This document shows positions 1 to 5,081 of a stretch of DNA of 14,410 nucleotides, piece after piece. The notes beneath the pieces are model-generated. The model had not been told where the DNA came from, searched no databases, and saw only the letters and a list, made by a program, of their open reading frames with translations. Made by a program: the position numbers and the translations under genes. The stretch comes from Symbiobacteriaceae bacterium (GTDB taxonomy: Bacteria; Bacillota_E; Symbiobacteriia; Symbiobacteriales; Symbiobacteriaceae). The stretch lies in the NCBI GenBank assembly GCA_027356675.1, contig DAHVXO010000071.1:1-14410 (forward strand), in the 5' to 3' direction. The stretch's first letter is position 1. The number at the start of each line of letters is the position of its first letter.

Positions 1-428
1 ACAAGTTTTGTCGCTGCTTGGCGCTCGTACCATGAGCGCTGAACGACATACATGCGCCGGGTGGGTCGGTCGACAAGGAGTACCGCTGTGGCCACCCTGC
101 CATCCTTACCGATCGGGAACCCCCTCAGATCCTGGTGCTGCACCAGCATATCACCAAGCACCGTGGCTTGGACCAAGCCCATGTGCCTCCATTCCGACAG
201 ATCCTCGCGCACACCCTCGACGATCACGCTCTGCTTGCCTGCGCCCGCAAATCGTAGGGTGTAAGCTACGGTGGACTCGGGGATGCACAGAATCCGTTCC
301 AGCTCATCCGATGCCGGCGTCGAGGCAGCCAGTACACACAGAGTGTCTACCTCTGCCTTGCGATACTCATATGCCGAAATGTTTAGCTGATCCAGGATCT
401 CCTGAAGGGAGTAGAGTTCTTGCCCCAA
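1..428 (-). CDS. Hypothetical protein, N-terminal part (cut by window edge)
   Basis: An uninterrupted minus-strand frame opens with TTG at 428 and runs off the left edge, giving about 142 residues. It begins MGQELYSLQEILDQLNIS. A perfect AGGAGG (438-443 on the minus strand) lies 9 bases upstream of the TTG and decides the start; there is no ATG nearby. I recognise no family. The sequence is soluble in character, with an acidic helical N-terminus and a later part (FPIGKDGRVATAVLLVD) that could be beta-rich. Plus-strand frames across the same bases have no ribosome binding site and read as low-complexity shadows. It is transcribed divergently from the gene at 710. Function is unknown. Confidence 0.6.
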   Translation of the reverse strand, partial: MGQELYSLQEILDQLNISAYEYRKAEVDTLCVLAASTPASDELERILCIPESTVAYTLRFAGAGKQSVIVEGVREDLSEWRHMGLVQATVLGDMLVQHQDLRGFPIGKDGRVATAVLLVDRPTRRMYVVQRSWYERQAATKL

Positions 429-573
429 TGTTGTTCGCCTCCTGCAAAGCACCCGGGGAAACTATTCTCTGGAGAACTGAACCTCATTCTACCAGGTATT
501 TTATCAGCTTCCACTCTAATAGGGGGGGGATCACCCGAATTTTTGTTCGGGTACCAGAGGGGTGGGCAAGGCA

Positions 574-603
574 TTGATGACCACATCGGTTTAGTGTTAA
601 AAT
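574..603 (+). promoter_or_regulatory. Putative sigma-A-type promoter for the 710 gene
   Basis: TTGATG (574-579) and TAAAAT (598-603) are separated by 18 bases. Transcription would start near 610, leaving a leader of about 100 bases before the ATG at 710. Both hexamers match the housekeeping consensus well, but there is no experimental support. Confidence 0.45.
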
Positions 604-619
604 CCAATTGTCTTTAATG

Positions 620-638
620 ACAACTGTGTAACAGTTGT
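620..638. promoter_or_regulatory. Operator-like palindrome ACAACTGT-gta-ACAGTTGT
   Basis: Two perfect 8-base arms flank a 3-base spacer about 10 bases downstream of the predicted transcription start. The site could be a repressor operator or an RNA hairpin early in the leader. Its right half contains GTGTAACAGT, and the same 10-mer recurs at 7332-7341 in front of the helicase gene. Confidence 0.45.
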
Positions 639-709
639 TCTTCTGGCCCGCAACGGCCCAGAGCCCGCCAAAGGGGCTGAACCCTAAATGACGCTTGGAG
701 GTCATATTG

Positions 710-2188
710 ATGTGGAAAAGGTTACTGCTCCTCTTCCTGACCAGCGCCTGCTTAATGACAGTAGAGCTGGTTGCCGGCCGACTTGTTGCACCGTACTTAG
801 GTAACTCGCTCTACACGTGGACGAGCATCATCGGCGCATGCTTGTCGGGAATGAGTTTTGGACATCTCTTCGGCGGCTGGCTCGCTGACCGCCAGCAACC
901 CCAGAAATACCTGGGAATCCTGTTGATCAACGCCGCTCTCTTAGTTGTTGCCACCCTTCCATTTACGCCCGTCTTCCTGAACTCAAGTATCGTGCGGGCT
1001 TGGCATCCGCTGGCGGGCATCTTCGTTCCTGCCCTAATGCTCTTCGGGTTGCCATGCTTTTTCATGGCCTCCGTGTCTCCCTTGGTCTACAGGCTGGCAC
1101 TCCAAGATCTCCAAGGTGTAGGCGGATTACTCGGGCGCCTTTCCGCAAGCGGAGTCGTTGGCTCAATTGCTGGTACCTATCTCACCGGCTTCTGGCTGAT
1201 CCCGTCCCTTGGAGTAACCGCCATTGTCGTCGGCGCTGCTGCATTGCTTGGGGTCCTTGGTTTCCTCAATATGCCCTGGGCCCGGATTTCCAGGGTCATA
1301 GCGGCCTTAATTGTTGCAGCGCTGGTTACGGCTGTGCCCTTCCGCTGGCCGACGGCCCTGGCCGGTGGTTGCGACGTTGAGTCAGCCTACTTCTGTATTC
1401 GAATAACCACCAGCGGTGGGGCACCTGGCGCGCCGGAACACACCCGGCATCTGGTTCTTGACCGACTCATTCACTCGGGTTATCAGCCTGCAAGTCCAGA
1501 TACGCTCTGGTACGACTATGAACAACTTATGGCCTGGGTGATCCAGTCCCAGGAGGCGACGGCCCGGAACGTCCTCTTTCTTGGCGGTGGTGGGTATGTA
1601 CTTCCCCGATGGATGGAGCGACACTACCCTGACACATCGCTTGAAGTCATCGAAATCGACCCAGCGGTAACGAAGGTCGCCCTGGAGCAGTTCATGCCGG
1701 GACCTACACGAATCAAGACCGTGAATGGGGACGCCCGCCAGGTGCTGTACAACAAGTCCTCAAACACCGCCTACGACCTGGTAATCGGCGATGCCTTTTC
1801 GGACTACTCGGTGCCCTCTCACCTCACGACGGTAGAGTTTGTGCGCGTGGTGCGGGACCATCTGACTGCGAACGGGCTCTATCTCCTAAACGTGATCGAT
1901 GCTCCGCAGGGTGCTTTTCGTGGTGCCATGGCCACAACCCTGGAGAAGGTGTTCCCTCATGTGTACGTGTTGCCCGGGGCGCCAGCTGCACTTCGGGGCG
2001 AAGAGAGTACGTACATAATCATCGCATCAGGTGAGCCCCTTCCTCTGGAAGAGTGGGCGAAACAGCGCCCACCCGGTATTCCGATTCGGCCGCTTCCGAT
2101 TACCCACCGGCAGGTCCTCACCGACGATCATGCGCCCGTAGACAACCTGCTGCTCCCCGCCTTTCGAGAAAGCTGGGCCAAGCCATAG
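710..2188 (+). CDS. Membrane protein fused to spermidine-synthase-like domain
   Basis: The 492-residue protein has two parts. About residues 1-215 are a multi-helix integral membrane region of the type found in fused MFS/spermidine synthase proteins. The rest is a Rossmann fold of the SpeE/methyltransferase type. Visible motifs are the GGGG loop (from residue 292), the ribose-binding acidic strand EIDPAV (315-320), NGDAR (339-343) and GDAFSDYSVPSHLTT (from 360), followed by LTDDHAPVDNLL near the C-terminus. GGAGG at 697-701 lies 8 bases before the ATG. Family members occur widely, but their substrate is mostly unproven, so an aminopropyltransferase role should not be assumed. It probably forms an operon with the small gene 26 bases downstream. 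Confidence 0.82.
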   Translation: MWKRLLLLFLTSACLMTVELVAGRLVAPYLGNSLYTWTSIIGACLSGMSFGHLFGGWLADRQQPQKYLGILLINAALLVVATLPFTPVFLNSSIVRAWHPLAGIFVPALMLFGLPCFFMASVSPLVYRLALQDLQGVGGLLGRLSASGVVGSIAGTYLTGFWLIPSLGVTAIVVGAAALLGVLGFLNMPWARISRVIAALIVAALVTAVPFRWPTALAGGCDVESAYFCIRITTSGGAPGAPEHTRHLVLDRLIHSGYQPASPDTLWYDYEQLMAWVIQSQEATARNVLFLGGGGYVLPRWMERHYPDTSLEVIEIDPAVTKVALEQFMPGPTRIKTVNGDARQVLYNKSSNTAYDLVIGDAFSDYSVPSHLTTVEFVRVVRDHLTANGLYLLNVIDAPQGAFRGAMATTLEKVFPHVYVLPGAPAALRGEESTYIIIASGEPLPLEEWAKQRPPGIPIRPLPITHRQVLTDDHAPVDNLLLPAFRESWAKP

Positions 2189-2214
2189 GGGCAGGGCTAA
2201 AGGAGTGTTGCCTA

Positions 2215-2607
2215 GTGCCGAAGGAACTGGAGCCCGTAACGGTTGACCCCAAGAGCATGAGGAGCTCTCACCTCTTCATGACCTTATCCCCGTCAGGTCA
2301 GTGGGACTGCCCGATCGGTACATGGGCAGAAGTACCCAACAGTGGTTTTCGGCTCCACCCGCCTGGTCCCCGCAACACCGAGTCACTACTGGGCCCCTAC
2401 TTCGTTTTGGTAGATCAGATCGCCCCGGTTGACGAGGCTGACCTGGCCTATGAACTGAGCAGGCTTGCGTTATACGAGCATTGCCATGTAACTCGGCTGC
2501 ACGCTATCGTCCGAGCGCACGCTCCCAATGCGGTTCTGGCGATTCCCTGCTCAGAAGAAGACGTGGAAGCAGCCCACAGTGCCTCCTCACGTATCTACAG
2601 TTCGTAG
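2215..2607 (+). CDS. Hypothetical protein (130 aa)
   Basis: The start is GTG at 2215, preceded by AAAGGAG (2199-2205) at 9-base spacing. The frame is open further upstream, but that part overlaps the preceding gene and lacks a ribosome binding site. The product begins MPKELEPVTVDP. It is soluble, proline-rich in its first half and more helical in its second half (DEADLAYELSRLALYEH). No signal peptide, membrane segment or known motif is visible, and I recognise no family. Being 26 bases behind the 710 gene, it is probably co-transcribed with it. The following leader and terminator end this unit. Confidence 0.6.
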   Translation: MPKELEPVTVDPKSMRSSHLFMTLSPSGQWDCPIGTWAEVPNSGFRLHPPGPRNTESLLGPYFVLVDQIAPVDEADLAYELSRLALYEHCHVTRLHAIVRAHAPNAVLAIPCSEEDVEAAHSASSRIYSS

Positions 2608-2641
2608 GTTTACCGTGTCCCCTAACGAGAAGTGCGATCCC

Positions 2642-2671
2642 TGGTCAACACACTGAAATGTGTGCTATGAT
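2642..2671 (+). promoter_or_regulatory. Putative extended -10 promoter for the leader and TGT-like gene
   Basis: TGGTCA (2642-2647) and TATGAT (2666-2671) are 18 bases apart, with TGC just before the -10 box (extended -10). The spacer contains a CACAC/GTGTG inverted repeat (2649-2653/2660-2664) that could bind a regulator. Transcription would start near 2676-2678, directly before the folded leader. Confidence 0.5.
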
Positions 2672-2672
2672 T

Positions 2673-2803
2673 GGGCCAGCTGCAGCCTGCACCACCGACG
2701 GTGCACCGCCACAGGCGGACGCAGCCCTACGCTCGGGGAATCCCCCGAAGGCAACGTTACCCTACCCCATGGACGTCGTTACTCGACTGTCCCTGGGGTT
2801 TTT
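2673..2803 (+). promoter_or_regulatory. Structured 5' leader with terminator (candidate riboswitch or attenuator)
   Basis: The leader can fold into a three-way junction. GCTGC (2679-2683) pairs with GCAGC (2721-2725), extended by GG/CC across a bulge. Inside are two abutting hairpins: TGCACC/GGTGCA (2688-2693/2700-2705) and CCGCC/GGCGG (2706-2710/2714-2718). A third hairpin, TCGGGG/CCCCGA, follows at 2733-2748. A strong intrinsic terminator comes next, before the coding start at 2855. No promoter is evident after the terminator, so the gene appears to need read-through. I looked for T-box, preQ1-I, c-di-GMP, cobalamin, TPP and fluoride signatures and saw none. The folding was done by eye. Confidence 0.45.
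2764..2803 (+). terminator. Intrinsic terminator inside the leader
   Basis: The stem is ACCCCA (2764-2769), GGAC and GTCG (2771-2778), a TTACT loop, CGAC (2784-2787), GTCC (2789-2792) and TGGGGT (2794-2799): 14 pairs with one mismatch and one bulge, ending in five T residues (2799-2803). It could end the upstream 710-2607 unit, act as an attenuator for the 2855 gene, or both. Confidence 0.75.
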
Positions 2804-2854
2804 CTGTTGTTCGACCGCGGGCGCGCAAATGCGCCGGGGAAGGAGACGTTAGCA

Positions 2855-4138
2855 ATGAGTTGGAACTGGAACACGAGCCGGCACCTTGACCGGCAGACCA
2901 AAACCCTCTATCGGCGCGTGATTCGTGGAGTCACACGAGCGGCCAGACGGCCGGAGGCAGCGTTCTTCGCGACGGCCACGGGCACACCAAATCAGATCGT
3001 GAGCCACGACCGGCAGCGCATTTTAGTGCGGGCTAGCCGCCCGGCCTTTAATGCAAGCTCCAGTCGCCAGCCGGAGTTCCAGGTCGAGCGAGCGCAGATT
3101 CGCGTCGCTGTGGAATTGCTGGTCGTGGAGGGTCTTGTGGACCGGAAGTGCCTGGAGAAGTCCGGCAGCCCGTTTAGCAGTGCGATTATGGGCCTCCTGT
3201 TGACCTTTCTGGGCAAGCTGGTGCGGCGCCTGGTGTTACGCACCGGCCGCATCATGATCCGTCTGACCAATACGAGAGTGTATCTCGCTGGTGCAGAACG
3301 TGATCCGGCAGTTCTCGATCTCTTGGATAGGGCCGGCGGGTGCGTCGTGCTGTTCAACTTCTACCATCTGCGGGATAACCTGCAGGGGCGTAACGGCGCA
3401 CTGCCTGCGTGGCTCAGGCACATCGAGCAAAAGGGGATGGTCCTCCTCGTAGATTCGGGGGCTTACTCCGTAAAGCAGGGGAAGCCTCCAATCACCTTGG
3501 ACGAGTACTTTGAATTCCTTGACCGGTTTCCACAGATCACACGGTACTTCGTGCTGGACGTGATCGGAGACCCGAAGGCCACCAAGGAGAATCTGCTAAC
3601 GATGTTGGAGCGGGGACGCACACCTATCCCGATTTTTCAGGCCGGTGCCCCTTGGGAGGACCTGGACTGGCTTATCGAGATGGACTTCGATCTCATCGGG
3701 ATAGGAGGTACTGTTTTTCTTAGTGAGGATGAGAAGCGCCGCTTCTTCGACGAACTGTTCAGCCGGTACCCTGATCATCCTTTTCATGGACTGGGCGTTG
3801 GCAGCACCTTCGCAGCCGCTTACCCCTGGTTCTCAAAGGATGCCACCTCTCACCTGGTGGGGCGAGACCGCCCCGGTGGCATGGGTGGTAAGGTGCTGAC
3901 CGATCTCGGGCAGAAGCCCTCCGCTGTTCCCTCGAAAAAGGCCCTTCCGTTGAACATCGGCTACTCGCTTGATCTTGGGAAACGGGGAGGGAGAGGGCTT
4001 CAACTGCGACTGGACGAGCTGCTCGATGGGAGGGTAGCGAATCCCAGCGCCGGAACCCGCTTGGCCCCGAGAATACGAAGACGGCCAGTGCAGTTACCCT
4101 TCCTGGACATGGCCAACCACCGGACAAGTGCATTGTGA
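2855..4138 (+). CDS. TGT/DpdA-like transglycosylase (TIM barrel)
   Basis: This 427-residue protein resembles phage- and element-encoded tRNA-guanine transglycosylase relatives, the group that includes DpdA, which inserts 7-deazaguanines into DNA. From about residue 134 it shows RVYLAGAERD, then VDSGAYS (matching TDSGG of TGT, with the conserved Asp), YFVLDVIGDP, PIPIFQAG, LIGIGGT, GLGVGS and PWFSKDATS, whose Asp sits where the TGT nucleophile would be. The zinc-binding cysteines of classical TGT are absent. About 130 N-terminal residues precede the barrel; they are basic and may hold a winged-helix-like segment (VAVELLVVEGLV). The ATG at 2855 has AAGGAGA nine bases upstream; the frame is open further upstream but lies in the leader. 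Substrate and target nucleic acid are unknown. Confidence 0.7.
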   Translation: MSWNWNTSRHLDRQTKTLYRRVIRGVTRAARRPEAAFFATATGTPNQIVSHDRQRILVRASRPAFNASSSRQPEFQVERAQIRVAVELLVVEGLVDRKCLEKSGSPFSSAIMGLLLTFLGKLVRRLVLRTGRIMIRLTNTRVYLAGAERDPAVLDLLDRAGGCVVLFNFYHLRDNLQGRNGALPAWLRHIEQKGMVLLVDSGAYSVKQGKPPITLDEYFEFLDRFPQITRYFVLDVIGDPKATKENLLTMLERGRTPIPIFQAGAPWEDLDWLIEMDFDLIGIGGTVFLSEDEKRRFFDELFSRYPDHPFHGLGVGSTFAAAYPWFSKDATSHLVGRDRPGGMGGKVLTDLGQKPSAVPSKKALPLNIGYSLDLGKRGGRGLQLRLDELLDGRVANPSAGTRLAPRIRRRPVQLPFLDMANHRTSAL

Positions 4139-4144
4139 TGGCCA

Positions 4145-4180
4145 AGGCCCTGCCAAATCGACTGGCAGGGCCTCCGTTTT
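4145..4180 (+). terminator. Strong intrinsic terminator after the TGT-like gene
   Basis: A perfect 11-bp GC-rich stem (4145-4155/4163-4173, AGGCCCTGCCA and its complement) with a 7-base loop is followed by CCGTTTT. It begins 6 bases after the stop codon and insulates the TGT-like gene from the downstream series. Confidence 0.88.
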
Positions 4181-4192
4181 CTACATCACCTG

Positions 4193-4222
4193 TTGATTCA
4201 CTGTGCCATGACATGCTATGCT
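4193..4222 (+). promoter_or_regulatory. Putative promoter for the 4309 gene series
   Basis: TTGATT (4193-4198) and TATGCT (4217-4222) are 18 bases apart, with TGC before the -10 box. An overlapping TAATAT (4222-4227) is an alternative -10. A perfect GATATATATC palindrome (4231-4240) sits at or just after the expected start point and may be an operator. Confidence 0.45.
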
Positions 4223-4308
4223 AATATCAAGATATATATCTATATCATTCGTCTCGTTCTACAATCGCAGCTATCATTTGCCGACTGGATAAAGGAGGCG
4301 TCTTGCAC

Positions 4309-5019
4309 GTGACGAACGTCTGTCAGGTTGTTCATGAGCTTAATCCTGTCTGTGAAGTTCCAAGTGCCGACGTCTTGGTCGCCAGAGAGGCCGTGATCAT
4401 GTGGCTGTTTCGAGAATACGCCTTGGGGTTTGATGGCTGGCGGATTTTGGCGGGCCGGTACCCGAACCGGGTCCAACTCGGCCGTTCTGAGAGTGAGCGT
4501 CGCGTCTACCTGCTGCTGAGCAGTTTGACCGCAGGTGAACTTGCGGCCGAGTTCTGCTCCAACTTGGGTCTTCCGGTTCCCCAGCGGCAGTCGGTCGACC
4601 CCGCCAGTGATCAAGCAGACGCCCGTGAAGCACCCGCGGGGATTACTGTCCCTCGTAATGCCCTAATCTGTGCCCTTTCCAACGACATGCGAAGGTACGG
4701 CACGCGACGGTCCTGGCGAAAGTCGTTCCTGGTCAGGTCCGGCAGCCAAGAAATCACGGGGGTCTGTGAGGTCGACGCCCGGCTTCGGACTCTTTCCGAA
4801 GAAAGGCTTGCTACTGAGTTCTGCAGGAGCGTGCGGCCGACAACTGCATATCTGCAAGCCGCCGGCGTACCTGAGGACACCGCCCTAAAGATCCACTTCG
4901 GCGAAGCCCTTAGCCCGAAGGTCCTCGGTGAGATTGCCCGCCGAGGAATCCTGCCGGCGCAGATCACGAACCTCGCCCTGTTGTGGTGGCCCGAGAAGTC
5001 CCACCTGCTCGTGGGCTAA
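4309..5019 (+). CDS. Hypothetical protein with internal duplication (236 aa)
   Basis: AAAGGAGG (4291-4298) supports either GTG at 4309 (spacing 10) or TTG at 4303 (spacing 4). I prefer GTG; the difference is two residues. I recognise no family. The protein seems to carry two copies of one module: WRILAGRYPNRVQLG... ending LSSLTAGELAAEFCSNL, and WRKSFLVRSG... ending LRTLSEERLATEFCRSV. Both copies share W-R near the start and the end pattern L(T/S)xExLAxEFC. No membrane segment or signal peptide is visible. It lies 62 bases ahead of the topoisomerase-like gene, separated from it by a perfect hairpin, and is probably the first gene of that transcript. Confidence 0.6.
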   Translation: MTNVCQVVHELNPVCEVPSADVLVAREAVIMWLFREYALGFDGWRILAGRYPNRVQLGRSESERRVYLLLSSLTAGELAAEFCSNLGLPVPQRQSVDPASDQADAREAPAGITVPRNALICALSNDMRRYGTRRSWRKSFLVRSGSQEITGVCEVDARLRTLSEERLATEFCRSVRPTTAYLQAAGVPEDTALKIHFGEALSPKVLGEIARRGILPAQITNLALLWWPEKSHLLVG

Positions 5020-5025
5020 AGAAAC

Positions 5026-5051
5026 GTCCGTCCGACTTTGTGCGGACGGAC
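5026..5051 (+). promoter_or_regulatory. Perfect 9-bp hairpin before the topoisomerase-like gene
   Basis: GTCCGTCCG (5026-5034) and CGGACGGAC (5043-5051) form a perfect GC-rich stem with an 8-base loop, 7 bases after the stop of the previous gene. No T-run follows, so it is not a typical terminator. It may be an mRNA processing or stability element, a partial terminator or a binding site. Confidence 0.5.
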
Positions 5052-5081
5052 TACTGCTATTTCGGCATGGGAGGAAGCGTG

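Larger units (their letters stand above)
429..709. other. Divergent intergenic region with promoter and palindromes
   Basis: This 281-base gap between two divergent genes holds no convincing gene. It contains a perfect 7-bp hairpin with a T-rich loop (533-539/546-552), the TTCTCTGGAGAA inverted repeat (465-476), a promoter-like pair (574-603), an operator-like palindrome (620-638) and small hairpins just before the 710 gene. On the minus strand a TAGAAT hexamer could be the -10 box of the leftward gene, but no good -35 box pairs with it. Confidence 0.5.

Noticed and set aside
8..577. Long plus-strand frame of 189 codons at the left edge
   Set aside because: It lacks a ribosome binding site and has an atypical composition rich in Pro, Cys, His and Arg. 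The opposite strand carries a better-supported gene starting at 428 with AGGAGG.
2673..2760. Leader as a T-box, tRNA or known riboswitch
   Set aside because: No T-box sequence, no tRNA cloverleaf with a TTC-type arm, and no recognisable preQ1-I, cobalamin, TPP, fluoride or c-di-GMP core was found by eye.
2660..2854. N-terminal extension of the TGT-like frame by 65 codons
   Set aside because: This stretch contains the promoter -10 box, the folded leader and the terminator. A good ribosome binding site places the start at 2855.
3759..4214. 151-codon minus-strand frame over the end of the TGT-like gene
   Set aside because: It runs through the intrinsic terminator and has shadow-type composition with no family resemblance.
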